This document shows positions 15,880 through 29,164 of a stretch of 64,000 nucleotides of DNA, piece by piece. This stretch comes from Brienomyrus brachyistius (lineage: Eukaryota > Chordata > Actinopteri > Osteoglossiformes > Mormyridae): positions 9,225,435-9,289,434 of the forward strand of contig NC_064538.1 in NCBI RefSeq assembly GCF_023856365.1, in the 5' to 3' direction. Position numbers and translations under genes: made by a program. The stretch's first letter is position 1. Each line of letters begins with the position of its first letter. Below the pieces are notes generated by a model. The model was given only the letters and a program-made list of their open reading frames with translations, searched no databases and was not told the origin of the DNA.

Positions 15880-17397
15880 GAAAAAGATAGTTTTATTTCA
15901 CAAAAACCATATTATCTGGAATACAGAATTATCAAAATATGTCTAAGGACATCCATTTGGATGTGTTAAAAATAGCAGTGGCTACATTTTTTTGCAACAG
16001 AATCTTTCGGTAATCTAAATAGTAGTCATATTGCGATAAATCCCAAAACATACTAAAGACATAATTTCAACAAATAAATTGGCCTTACAATATTTTATAG
16101 TTATACGTTTTAGTATGCATTCTTTTAATGTAATACGAAACTGTTGCATACTTTGCTAGAATCCAAAATGTGAAGTAATTTCTACAATTTCCATGTATCG
16201 TGTTACAAAAGTCAACGCAGACGATACACAGCTGTATATAGTACATTACAAAGTGCAAGATGAGTTGGAGAAATAATTCACATGCGTAAATGGTTCCAAA
16301 AGGCGTTTAAATTAGTTGGTTTTTACAACTGAATAAAATCTGGCCACCCTTCAAATTTGACCTGCAACACATGATAATTGAACGGACACATAACAGTATA
16401 CACTGAACGTTATTATATGGAATGGAAAAAGAATGTTTGCACTTCCAGGTCATAGGTCTTCATAGTGTAGGTATGTTTAGTTACAATAAAGGCAGGGAAA
16501 CTGCTTCATGATTACTCCATGCTTAAAATAATAATGCAGATGAAATGATAATACACTGCTAACATAACTATACTGCATTCTGAAAACATCTTACTGGATA
16601 TATAAAGGAAGCAGACAACATTGTAAAACAGGACTTCACGAACGAACAGAAATCTATTCAGTGTCTTCTCAACTCGCATTTACTTTGCCCGTGCCTCACA
16701 TTAAAGGAAACAAGTACAGAGTGAGTTCAAGAGTTTCTTTGGAAAATAGCTGGCATATTTAGACACACAAATCGGAGTGCAACAGAAAGATATACAAGGC
16801 GGTAACATTATAATGACCTCCCTATAATTAGCATCCCAAGGATCAGTTACCACCACCTATATGTGCCCATGCTCACATGATGAAAAATCCAGCTGAGAGG
16901 AAGAAAGGTTCTAGGTTCCCTGTTTTTCCTTTCATAACATGCTCTCTGAAAGGGATGTACTTTCTGCAGCCACGGAGAATGCGTGCTTAATGAACTGACC
17001 CAGGTTCGTCCTCCCTTGACTGGGATGCAAATTCAACTATTGAAGAGAAGTTCTGTTTGGGGAAACTGGAAATGCTCCAGTGCCATGAAAGGCCTGCTGG
17101 ACCAAATAAACAAATCAGTATCAAACTGGCATTCTATAGTATAATACTGTAGTGCATATAAAAATATATATATTTTGGAAACTCAGTGTATCTCAATTCT
17201 ACATTAATATAAGTATGTTGAATTGGGTAAAGAGATACTAAAAAGTGACCATTTCCATTATTATTTCCTCCTTGTAGCTGACCTACTAATTCTCATTTCT
17301 ATCGGTAAAAACCATTCATAGCCATTTCAGACAGATGTTTCAGACTAATCAAATGAAGTAAATTCAAGGGTTTACACCTCAATGCTACTTGATATTA
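15880..17397 (-). other. pofut1: Likely pofut1 3'UTR
   Basis: AT-rich noncoding sequence follows the pofut1 stop codon (17400-17398, minus strand) and runs to a minus-strand AATAAA at 15897-15892. I see no other gene in it. A 3'UTR of about 1.5 kb is inferred, ending almost at the kif3b promoter. Confidence 0.55.
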
Positions 17398-20300
17398 TTA
17401 AAGTTCATCCCTCTTTCCAGGGTTGTCCAAGCCAAAGAAAGATGAGGCACGTCCATGGATATCTCGATCCCTCTTTACGAAAGCAGAGAAGGAAGACACA
17501 CAGTTCCCGATGAAGTGATCTGCTTGTCCCAGAATATACAGGTCAATTTGTGCCATTTCTGGCTGCAGGTTGACAACCTTCACCTGTAGGAAAATAGGAA
17601 AAGGGAAGAAGTTCTTGTACAATTTTCAGATCCAAACAAATCTGTTTTTAAAACTGATGCATTTTCCATAAAATGAACTAAATTATTTCATCCAGTAAAC
17701 GATTACATGAACAGAAATATTTTGATTAGTTACATATATAGACATGCAAGTTACTGCGTGCAGTGGAAAAAATGTGTACTGCAATACTTGTTTCTCTAAT
17801 ACAATGCCTCAAAACTTATCTATTGATTTATACTGATGTCCTTTTATTAAATATCACTTTTTATTGCATTGAACAATCATGCCCTGTTCAGAATTTGAAA
17901 ATCGCTAGGATTACAAATAGGTCAGGTTTAATTTTCTTGCTGAACAGCTATGTCCTGGAATACAAGTTTGGCCAAGTAATGGAACTGGATTCCGGTACTC
18001 AAGAGAATTAGTTTCCTAACCATGGAATGGTAGGTTCAGAAAACATCCCTTGATGCTGGTAGCAGTGTGGTTGTGGATGTGACTTCGGAAGCTTGCTCTC
18101 TTCTGAAGTATTTAGCATAATAATAATGATAATAATAATAATACTTAGCAAATCAAGAAAACCTATTAGAATTTAAATTTCTTGAAATTAAGTGAAATTC
18201 AATTCGGTTTCCTATCATTCCACTTCAGTTGCAATTATGTTTCCCTAGACCAAGGAGCAATCGCCATTTCAATTTCAGCTCCAGGAAATGATTTGGAATT
18301 TACCAAGCATTTTCAATTCAGTTCATAAGTGAAATATTATTTGGTAGAACTCCAGCCAATATGTATACGCAACAAAGGACAATGAATATAGGAGAAAAAA
18401 AAACACTAGGAAAAAGTAAGAAACCAGAAATATAAGCAGTATTTGTGGAACAGTGCAACATATCCAAGAGGTGCAAATAGCAGAATGAAAAATGACTGAT
18501 CAAGGGTGTAGGAGGTTTGTCATTCACGAAGACTAACCTTTCCTTTAAATAGCTTATGGATCTCAGTCTTATAGGACTCAGAGTCAGTTGCAATGTAGAC
18601 AGAGCGGGCACCTATCTTCTTAACCCACAGCCTGAGGGCACGGCTAATCTCTGCCAGGTCGGGCAGGCACATTGTCATGGTGAGAGGTCGAGCCGTGTGA
18701 CGACTGTATCCCACACATTGCGGGGACGCCATAAAATGGGGCCCTGTGTCCTTATTTTCCAGAAGCTTACAGGCATTTTGCTGAAAGGAGAGGAAGAGCA
18801 GTTTTTTAGCCATTGCGAGATTTTAAATACCATGTTGTTTTGAACCAGAGTACAACAAAAACAAAGCAAATTTAGATTAATAAAAAATAAGGCTACCATT
18901 AAAAATCCAATATACATGAATGCTAAATAACTGAACATTCTCACAAAGTGATTTCCTCATATTAAAACAATACATAATGTAAGAAATGCGCTGAATGTCT
19001 GCACCACAATCATCTCACCCAGTCTGATCCAATTCTCAGGTGAATGCCGACGTATGGTCGACTGAGCAGGGCTTTGACGTGCTCCTCTCCTGCCTGTACC
19101 ATCTTATCTGACCACACCATATAACGCTGCAAACCTAAATGCTCTTCCTGAACTGGAAACTGGGCTGGAGCTCCAGGGAGAGCCATGACAGGATGCTCAG
19201 AAGGAGGGAATCTACACACACAAAAGGTACGCAACAAGCCTGCTATAATACAACATCAACAATACAAAAGTTAATACGGTTAAAGTTAAGTCCCACAATT
19301 TCTAGAGCAAATTAAGGTAATTTTTCTCCATAGTCCCTATATAACCATCACTGGTCCTTTTTGTCTCTTTTAAATATGCAAACCTAATACACAAGCCAAA
19401 AATGTATATACAGGCTGGGTTAAGAATGCCAGACTTATTGACAACTCTTACTTACAAATGGGCTGTCATAAAGCCTATAATGTTAGGGTTTGGATTAAAT
19501 ACAATGGTTTGTGATAAATATATACACTACTGTGTGACTCATGAAAACATTGTGTGGCTTTAGCCATTCATCAGCTCAACGTACAGTACAGAATTATATG
19601 TAGTGAATTTTATTATTACTGTCTACATTTTTTTGTCCGACCTACAAATTCAACTTAAAGATATACCTATTGAACAAAACCTGTTGGTAACCTAGGAATG
19701 TCTGTACAACTAATCTATTTGAAAGAATGACTAAGTCATTTTTGCATGCACATGCCAGAAATGTAATGTGCTATAGCCTGCATTTTTAAAACATTTTTTT
19801 ACTATGAAAATATTACATTAAACACTCACTTTGTCATCCAGTGGGTCTCATAGTAGGATCCAAATGATATACTATTGAAAAGTATCGACTTATCAAACTC
19901 CACTGCAAAGTGGTCCCAGAATGGGCCGAACGGATTGCCATCCTGGAAGAAAAGAAAATGCAACGTAACGTTCAAAATAAATATGAAAATGGAAAAATAT
20001 GACGACACACTGTTGAAAGACAAAGAACTGCTGACTCCATATTAGGAGCTGCACTTAAATAACCAAGTCTTAGCATAAATGCTAGAATGCAACTGACTTT
20101 ACACAACTGAATGAAATAATACTAACTTTATCTTACAGTGTATATTTCATGGTAAATGAGCATTTCTGAAGTAAAACAGAACATGGACTGCAGGCTTTGT
20201 CAAATCCATTCACGTTAGTAGGGTATAGAAGATAATACATGGAATTCATCAAAAACAAAAATCATATCGATTCTTCGGTAAACTCTCGACATAAAACATT

Positions 20301-21266
20301 CAATTAAATCTTTCAGAGAAACATTCCAGTACGCAAACAATTTATAATCAAGCTCGGGGAGAGTGCTGTGTGCAAGCAGTAACTTGTGAATTCAGAAGTC
20401 AATCTTGTTATGTTTATAGTGTTAAGTTTATGTGTCTGCGATAAATTGCTTACCTTCATGGGGCAGGTCTTCTTGTCAGCAGAGCGTTGGGCAGCCACCT
20501 CAAAACAATAAGCCACCCTTTCGCCTGGAGGCCAGTGTGTAGGTGCTAAATGCTCCATGAAGTCCTCCAGACTCACCACCCTATGGTATTCATGCAGGGC
20601 ATCCAGCTGGAAAAACTCTTCGTAGGGGATGTGCATCTTTTTACGCGTGTATGGTTGGGGGATGAGGGGATATACATTTTGAATGTGACTTTACATTGCC
20701 TTAATTATCACTCTGGTTCCAGGTACAGCAGGCTAATACAGATAAAACATCCTAAATACATCTATGTCAATCAATCTGCTTACATTGGTGTAAGGGGGCG
20801 TGTGGTGCCGATAAACGATCCAGGGCGGAACTGCCAGCGTCCGATTGAGCATTTTGGCAAATGACAGGGACCCCAAGAAATGGTCTGCCTGATTGCCAAA
20901 TCTACCTGAAATAAAATAAACGAATTAAGTAATTACTAGTGTAACAAAGAAATCGCAAAGTTAAACTGTCATAAACACAGGCGATCATGTACTTAGGCAG
21001 GTAGTATACCACATGTGCAGCAGAATCGGTTGTTAAACTGGCACAGTTTAAAGTGGCTGGTTAATCTGCCTGTGGAAATGTACTTGGTACTATATCCAAA
21101 AACAATACAAGGTAAACGAAATAAAATTACCCATGCACGGACAGTACAGTACGTAGCCATTCTCATCCCACACAGGCACAGCTGCGTCAGAAAACAGCAG
21201 AGATAGGAGGATTATCCCAATTAACCTAATAAAGAAACATTTTAAATCACCCACTCCGGCCGCCAT
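17398..21266 (-). CDS. pofut1: GDP-fucose protein O-fucosyltransferase 1 (seven exons)
   Basis: Minus-strand exons are 21266-21131, 20905-20784, 20636-20454, 19942-19830, 19211-19019, 18780-18538 and 17583-17398. They total 1176 nt (391 residues; human 388), with GT-AG introns throughout. Exon 1 encodes a signal peptide (hydrophobic [15 protein letters not shown]) followed by [23 protein letters not shown], the start of the GT65 fold. Conserved features include the glycosylation site NRT, the block [22 protein letters not shown], and [14 protein letters not shown], which carries the catalytic Arg of the HLR motif. [13 protein letters not shown] is near the end. Family knowledge: the enzyme transfers fucose from GDP-fucose to Ser/Thr in EGF repeats of Notch and ligands inside the ER. 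The protein ends RDEL, a recognisable ER-retrieval signal; mammals end RDEF. The start is the only ATG giving a signal peptide and sits in GACATGGCGG context. Confidence 0.97.
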
Positions 21267-21420
21267 GTCTACAGAAGCAGACGGCTTTCAAAACCGGTGT
21301 CTCGCTGGTGACGCCACATGTGGGAGGAGCTTATAAGAGCACCAGCCATGCGTGTTGGCGGCTTTTAAAAAGCGCGAAAAGAATGGAAGTATGAGCTTCT
21401 GGATTCGATTGTAGTATGTT
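21267..21420 (-). promoter_or_regulatory. pofut1: Likely pofut1 core promoter
   Basis: The sequence just upstream of the pofut1 start codon is moderately CpG-rich. It contains a perfect E2F-type site, TTTTCGCGC on the minus strand at 21380-21372, and a palindromic 'gcttataagagc' with a TATAAG core on either strand near 21330. The transcription start is not determined. Confidence 0.45.
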
Positions 21421-21944
21421 ATTTTTATGCTAGGATTATAAAACATTAAACTGGTGCTGGGGCATCCATGTATATGTCAATAAAAGTTAATAGCAATGGA
21501 GCATCTTTTTCAAGAAATGCTTTAATATCCAATGACGCAAAACGAGATCAGATAGGATTTGTGTTGTGTACTTATACATTTGCAAGGTAGCTGGAAGCAG
21601 GGATAGTCAAACAGTCCTTATACATGGACAAGCGTGTCCGTGGCAAAAGGTATATATATTTAAGCTATGTTTTTAAATACAATATACGTGCTTAAAAATG
21701 TATTTTGATAAAAATGTCCGTGATAATTCCCCAAGGTACTTATTTCTGACAAATAGTTTACTAAAAAGTATACATTCTGGATAAAAAATATAATAAGGTC
21801 ATTAATATTCATGACAAAACAAAAACGATTGGAGAGACAGCGCCTATAACCAATCTGAGGATTTTCGAGAATTTATCTTGGCTATAGCAAAAAGCTTTAC
21901 TCTTAGGAAATGCAGCTACGTAAATCTATTACTTTCATTGCCTT

Positions 21945-22060
21945 GAATATGAGCCGCCATTTTGCCACATGTGTTACTCCCGCGGCAGCGTTCAAGCTTT
22001 TAATAAAGGACACGCTAGATAAGGCTTGTGCCTCAACCCACAATGCATTTCGTCTGCAGT
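21945..22060. promoter_or_regulatory. Promoter-like patch upstream of pofut1 (YY1 and ZNF143-type sites)
   Basis: A short GC-rich island in AT-rich DNA, 0.7 kb upstream of pofut1. It has a textbook YY1 site 'gccgccattttg' (21953-21964) and 'cccacaatgcatttcg' (22037-22052), close to the ZNF143/THAP11 consensus. Such pairs are typical of TATA-less, often bidirectional promoters. It could be the pofut1 distal promoter or an upstream plagl2 start. No exon or ORF of note follows. Confidence 0.45.
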
Positions 22061-25000
22061 GTCGATTCAACTTCTGGTTCATGAAAAATGTCATTCGGCC
22101 ACCGGAAATGTATCTGCGATAAATCACTAATATCAATTTGACGAACAAAATGTTATTTAATGTATTTTGGTACAAACACATGTACATTTCCAAACAAGTA
22201 ATCAATTTCTTTCAATTGTATTTCTTGATATGAAATCAAATGCACTTAATTTGTTCTTAATTAGTTGGTTGTCCTGACGAACGATCATCTTACGTCAGCT
22301 AGATTGAACAAAATAGTATTATCTTCTAAAACATATTTTCAAAGTATGACTTCTTTATTATAATTTTTTTCGTCAAATACTTCCAAACTGGATAATTGAT
22401 GATTTTGTTTTGTAGCTATCAACGAATCTACAATTGTGTACACTCCATCTACTTATTTCCTGTAAAGTTAGTTATTGTCTGCATTTTACAATAATCGTTC
22501 ATTTCAGTTTCTTAGTATTTCGTATGTTCTGATTTGTGATGTATATTGTTAAACCTCAACGAATCGGATTCCGTTATTAAGCGCTGCTGTAGTTCTTTAA
22601 ATGCAACCTCTTATTTGCATATATGTGTATTTGTAAGGTGTCTCTGAGAAAAACCTTTGTAAGATGTCTACACATTGAAATACACCGAATATTCATGTAT
22701 ATATTAAGTTGTGAGTTTCTGGAAATTTGTTTGACCGTTTTTATAGTTACAAAGAAATTTATATAAAGTCATAATTTCATTGTCTAAGTTGCATTTTATT
22801 AGAATAATGTATATTAATGTGTGTTATTTATTGCATTTTAGATAAGAAACGTTGTTCTAAATAGCCTCATATAGAAAGAACATGCATCCATAGTTACACG
22901 ATAAATGTATGCAGCAAAATGTAATTAAAACATTTTACTGTAGTAATGCTTAATGTACATGTGCTGTATATCCTTCAATGCTAAGAGTTGTTTAATTGTT
23001 ATTGATATGGCATGTGCAAGAAAGGTTATGAAACATGGAGTTTCTTTTAGTACATTAATTATCTATAACTGGTCCCCTCCACACGCCACTCTACAACTTG
23101 GTCCCTTTGCTGTGATACGCTCTTTTAGGGGCTAGACAGACACTGAATGTGCACAGGACGGCGTGTTTATGAGACAGGGATCTGCTAGAAACACATGTTC
23201 ACCAGGCACTCAGGCTGAATAAAGGAAGCTGAAGGAAGTTGTTTTTGATACTTTGTGAAAATGATAATAATAATAATAGTAATAACAATAATAATGAACA
23301 TTATTGGCTTCATGAATAAAGAGCAATATAATTATGAAGACCTTAGTTTTCACCCCTCCATTCTTAATTTTTTAACACAAGTTTTTTTTAATTCCAAAAC
23401 TTTTCTCATTCTTAAACCTTTTTGTATTCTTCAATACAGTGCAATTAAACTGATTTAAATTTAATTCAAAATTCATGTCTAAATAACACAGAAATTAAGT
23501 ATAAAAGTAGGATTCTAGCTTGGTGTCTGTCTGTGAAACAGGATAATAGTATAAAAGGAGACTTTAGGAACTGTAAAAATACACGTTGTACGCATTTTAC
23601 AGGCAGGTGTTTCTGAGGGCTTTCCAAGTTGGTAATTATCTAATTACTTAATTAGCCATAGTTACAATCCATGTGTTACAGGTTGACTGCAGCAAACCCA
23701 AATGGCACTAAAGATAAAGGCAGAAGTTAGTACTCAATCTGCATTTTATGGGAACTTTGCTAAATCTCAGCAATAATTGCAAACAGGCTTCAGAAAGCAT
23801 ATATCACCCTGTAGGGGTACACTACCTTCCGCAGGAGTTAAGGCAGTCAGACACACGTAGACATAAAGACACGGACACACACACACAGACATGACAAGGT
23901 ATTTCCCTCTCTGACTCTCCCTCACTGAGACTGGGGTTAGTGCTGCTGCTACCACATAAGAAATTCTTCATGAAGTACAGTAATTCCTTTTGGGTTGAGG
24001 TCTGTTGGTTCCTGGGCAATTGCTAGCAGGTTGTTTAGCCAGCTGGCTGGTCCTACTACTGCTTGTGGGAGAAAACGGCATGTTGATTCCAGGGCAATCC
24101 CTGCCATTCAGTGCGTTTCCAGGCACCTGTTCTGTCTAAAAAACAGTGTTGTACTCCTGAATCAGAGATTATATTGGCTAATAAGCATGGAAGTAAAAGT
24201 GTCTTTTACCAGTTAGAGAAGAGAGCGTTTCTGGTTGCACCTGCTTAATGACGGAAGACTATATTATCCAGGTTATAGGCTTTCCTGCATTCATGCTCAT
24301 TTCTAAAGGGATGAATGAACCCAGTCCATGCCAATGGGACCAATAAGTTGGACACTATTAAGAACCCTCCATAACTTTTTTGGCATGTGGCTCAGCTCTC
24401 AATTGGACTTTCACCATACCCATGAATAAGTAATCCCAATAGCGAATAACATGCCTCCACTGATCAATTAATTAATAGTGGTTACATGAATTTGTGTGTG
24501 AAGATTGCATGTTTTGCTCAGACAGCGATGTTTGTGTACTGTTTTCATGTAGAAAATACTTATGCTGAAATGTCCAAAGTTAATACCAATATTTGACTGA
24601 AGCAAAGTAATAAGTGTTTAAATATGTGCTGAGCACCCAGAAATGTTACCCAGCATGCATTGTGCTCCCGTGATCTATATTACACTTAGCAGATAGTCCA
24701 TTTTGCCTACCTCTTTGTGACCTCACAGTCTGGGCAGCTGCTTGAGTTAATTGTGCATGCTTTAGCACTTTGAGGCCAATGTCTTTCCTTTCATTCTTCA
24801 GGCTGACATGCTCCCCTAATGAAATATTGCTAATTTACTCAGTGTGCAGCCTGCAGCCCATCACAAAACACGTCGGCACCAAGACCCTATTTCAAACCAT
24901 CAAGCCCTACCGGCTCATGCCATACCATAAAGATATCTGCCTTTTTCCCATTCTAGGCACATATGTGTGGCAATCACCAATTTTCCACATGTGCACCATG

Positions 25001-26697
25001 GCTCATTTGTTTCCATATTTAGCTTGTACAAAAAAAAAAATCAATACAACCAAAAATAGCAAAACAAAAGTGATAAAAAATACCGAGCTGCTATAAAACA
25101 GGCAATCATTTATCATTATTTTCTACTAATTAATGTTGGATAACAGAATTCTTTCTGGTAGTAATGAGGAGTGAATGGTGATGATCTATGTTCTGTGGAA
25201 CAACATCAGGTACACCCATTGCCTTATCATCTGACAGCAGACACCCAACCCTGAATGTCACACACATGATATTCCACCACTGGCTCTGCCTCCCCTCCCA
25301 TCTTCCAAATTTAGGTTTCTTATTTTCACACACTTTTATCGGTCCACTTGCATTCTTGAAATATTCTCTATTCTTCATTTGTCTTCCCTCCTTTTTTCTA
25401 AATCCTGTTCCTATATATTCTACCAAAAATTCCCATTGAACAGGAAATACAGTAACTTGGCAGGGAGGGCAAATTTAATATAACTATCGTTATATTTTCT
25501 CACGTGGTGTATTCATTAACATGTTTCACAAAATAAATTTCTACAGCAAATTGAAAGGAGAGCAAAGGATTTAAAAAATGCATCTACAGTTAGACTGTCA
25601 AAAATACTATACTTACTGCTAATGGATCTTGTGGCTATTTTCACCAAATATAGTGTGAAATGTCATAGTGCAAGAAGATGCACTTGCACTAGTTGCTGTT
25701 AATATGATTGGTATTTGAGTGACTGTCTCTATGCCAGCCCTGGTAAACGTTAAACCACCCATCTGTTATTAAGCCCATCAAACTCAGCGGGCAGCTTTGC
25801 GCGTCAAAGGAAGGGTTACCGTCTTTTCTGCTCATGAGAAAATAAAGACCAGATGTGTATAAATATCCTCAAACTAACTGCCATTGTTCTATATGATGGA
25901 ATTTTAATGTGTCGTATTCTTTTTTTTTTAGGAGAAGCAGTTAGAAATGTGTGGAAAGTGTAAAGGAGAGGTAGACTGACATAGTAACAAAAACTATCTC
26001 AGATTAGATTTTCAACTGCCTCCAGTCTGTTAACACTAACAGTGTTTTATTATTTCTCTATGTCATCACTTTTAACTTAATCAAATTTAATAATGAGAAG
26101 GTTGTGCTCCAGAACATGGAAAAACAAGTGAAATTTCATGAAGCAGAAGGTTCATTTCAATAAAAAAATATATATATTTTTCCTCTCAACATCAACAGCA
26201 CGCAACATATAGGTAATGGGGTCTCATTCAGCACGTTCTGCTGGTTTTGCTGGCATCCCTGAAGTGGACAGGTGACCAGGGGAGGAGACTAATCATCTAA
26301 GCAAAATATGATGGAAATTTCTCAATAATAACTAAAAACGTATATATATTAAATGGTATTTTAAAAAATAAGCTGCCAATACCCACCCAAAATGGAGGAT
26401 GGGGTGGAAATGCCACACCTGGACAGCTGGTCCAGTTGTACTTTTTTGATAGGAAATGTTACTTTTCATTACTCTCCATTAACATTGCAATTGCTCACGT
26501 TAAATTATTTTAATATAAAATAAATCATAGTGGAAATGGAGAAACTCTAAGTGGAGTCCTAAATGGACACGTGTTATGGGTCCTAATTAATTTCAGACCC
26601 ATTTCTACAGTACAGGGATGGATCTTTATACTTTCATACTGACTAATCTTAAACTTACAAACCAATCCTGACTAAATTTAGTCTCAGAGGCAGTTTA
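22061..26697. other. Noncoding stretch without recognised gene
   Basis: AT-rich DNA with short chance ORFs only. It contains an (AAT)n-type run near 23262-23295, a CA-rich patch near 23875, and a 26-bp sequence at 25139-25164 that recurs at 28799-28824. No exon, RNA gene or intact mobile element is visible. Confidence 0.5.
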
Positions 26698-26768
26698 ACA
26701 TTTCTGCTATCCATCCATCCATTTTCCAAACCGCTTATCCTACTGGGTCGCGGGGACATTTCTGCTAT
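26698..26768 (-). mobile_element. 5'-truncated SINE with 13-bp target duplication
   Basis: Only 45 bp of element (26711-26755) is present: the reverse complement of the 3' tail of the intact SINE at 27115-27470 ('ccatttt' then 'ccaaaccgcttatcctactg'). It is flanked by perfect 13-bp direct repeats 'acatttctgctat' at 26698-26710 and 26756-26768. Extreme 5' truncation with a perfect duplication is the signature of LINE-driven retrotransposition that stopped early. Confidence 0.88.
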
Positions 26769-27101
26769 TTTGAAGAAATTACTATTTCACAATGAAATCT
26801 AAACATGTGAACAAAATTCAGGAGCACTGAGTGGATTGAGACAATAGCACAGAACCCGCTATACATAAATTCTACCCAAATGTTTTCTTATATATAAATT
26901 GCGGTTTGTTTATGTATTTATGTTTACATGCTAAATGTCGTACTTAAAGCAGAGTAACCCAAGCAGCACACTGCATATTTTATTTTCATATAAAAACAAA
27001 TATCACCTGAATATTTAACTTGAAAAAAGTCAGCCATTATTTAACGTTTTCTAATAAAAATGATTTGATGTGGTCTGTTTTCTTTTTAATTTTAGATGCA
27101 T

Positions 27102-27483
27102 GATCTAGAACTAGGGGCGGCATGGTGGTGCAGTGGTTAGCACTGTTGCCTCACACCTCTGGGACCCGGGTTCGAGTCTCCGCCTGGGTCACATGTGTGT
27201 GGAGTTTGCATGTTCTCCCCATGTCGTCGTGGGGTTTCCTCCGGGTACTCCGGTTTCCCCCCACAGTCCAAAAACATGCTGAGGCTAATTGGAGTCGCTA
27301 AATTGCCCATAGGTGTGCATGTGTGTGTGCCTGGTGTGTGAGTGTGCCCTGCGATGGGCTGGCCCCCCATCCTGGGTTGTTCCCTGCCTCGTGCCCATTG
27401 CTTCCGGGATAGGCTCCGGACCCCCCGCGACCCAATAGGATAAGCGGTTTGGAAAATGGATGGATGGATGGATCTAGAACTAG
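27102..27483 (+). mobile_element. Full-length tRNA-derived SINE with target duplication
   Basis: The body 27115-27470 (356 bp) starts with a tRNA-like head. The A box is 'tggtgcagtgg' and the B box is 'gggttcgagtctcc' (near 27168-27181), the internal RNA polymerase III promoter. The tail ends in 'aagcggtttggaaaatgg' plus GGAT repeats. Perfect 13-bp direct repeats 'gatctagaactag' flank it at 27102-27114 and 27471-27483. The intact duplication and full length imply a fairly recent insertion. The same family is seen, decayed, at several other places in the window, and a cut-down copy lies at 26711-26755. Confidence 0.9.
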
Positions 27484-29160
27484 TGAGAGAAATATCGTTA
27501 TATACTCAAAAAGTGATCAATATTCTGTTTCGTTTGGAAATTTGTAATGTGTATGTGCAATTCCGTAGGACATTCTAACACTAACGTTTTCGAAACTTTT
27601 CGATTAAATTAAATATATTCCAAGGACACACATGATCGACAGTGCGTTTTATGTAGCCTAATAAAATGTTATCGTTGCACATCTCTTTTTCTCATGCCCT
27701 AAACAATAGAATACTAAAAGAACTTAATTCTGACAACGGTTTCTCAATAGATTTAAACCGTAAACACAAACGTTTTTGTTAGTAAAAGGTATAAATACAA
27801 GAAAAGAAGTAAAAAATGATGTTATTCGGACGGAATGGCACACTTCATTTCACAGCATTTCGTTTTAGTTCCTCCTCTGATTATACGAAGTTCAAAACGT
27901 TTGAACTGGTCAAAGCACACAGAAGACCCCAATCCCCCCACGGCTTCTCAAGCAGAGACAAACAGAAGTTCACACATGCTTCTACATCCATCCGCCAGAT
28001 GAGTGATTGTGCAGAGGTTAAGGGGGGTTGAGGGGTAGCGAGGAAACGGGCTGATATGCCCTGGAAGTAATTCTTTAGCCCCAAAATACTAGGTGTATTG
28101 TCGGCGACCAGGACTTCTCACGTGGGTTCCACTGCAGTCTTGTTCAGTGTTTTAATATTATCTTTCCGAAACTATTCAAGTCTATTCCCAGTTTATCTCT
28201 TTGAATTAGCTATGTAATCTAGTTATATTTAAACAACAATTTGTACCATACCTTACCATCACTCGTGATTATCAAAGAGATTGTTTTTTTATTTATCTTA
28301 TATAGTCAATATTTATTTATATTACTTAATTAAGCATAACGAAACAATTTATATGTAACTCAAATGTAAGCACAAGAGTTTCTAGGGGACATTGAAAATG
28401 TACTTGTCAAAACATAAATAATCTAATTAATTTATCATATGTCAATAAGTCCATGTATATCCTATACAATATTTCGGAAAATAAAAATTTTAAAAACGAA
28501 ATGCTAAATAATATTTAAGAAAAAACTGCTGAACACCTGCTTGGCGGGTTTTTTCCCTGCGTGTTTGTGACTTAAATATGGTGGAAACGAGGGATATTAT
28601 TGTGTTTAAAGGATTCATAGGAAGCATAATCTAAAAGTGGAATTATGCTATGAAATTAACAATCACCTAATTGCACATATCATATTCTTGGAAACAGGCC
28701 TAACACGCGCGGAACAATCTTATTCATTTATTTAACGAATTGTTTACCGTAATCGCATTTTACAAAATAAAATAAAATAATAATAATACCCATACCGTGA
28801 TAACAGAATTCTTTCTGGCAGTAAGACAAAAAATAGAGAAAAGTTATTATTAGTTAATACATTAAAATAAATTTAAAAGTATCTATTCTAGTGAAAACTA
28901 ATAAGACAGCATTTGGAAGACCAATTAAAACAACCATGCCATTTTGATAGTTTGATATTATGCTTTATAAATATGAGTTTGCCATATTCTCGTTTATAAA
29001 AAGTCCAAATTTCTGTCTTTGTTCTTTCAATTGTGAATCTTTGAAACGCAAACAAACAAGCAAACACATAGCTTCTTATCATTTTTATAATGTCAACGAC
29101 AACAGTAAAAAAAAAACAAAAAAAAAACAAGTTTGCCAACCAATGTAAAAAAGTTTGTGA
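27484..29160. other. Noncoding AT-rich stretch
   Basis: No gene is recognisable. There are short chance ORFs and one copy of a 26-bp sequence shared with 25139-25164. AT content is very high up to the abrupt change to a CpG-bearing patch at about 29160. Confidence 0.5.
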
Positions 29161-29164
29161 AAGT

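Noticed and set aside
25178..25240. Box C/D snoRNA-like 'tgatgatc' with a later 'ctga'
   Set aside because: There is no terminal stem and no D' or C' box at proper spacing; too weak to call.
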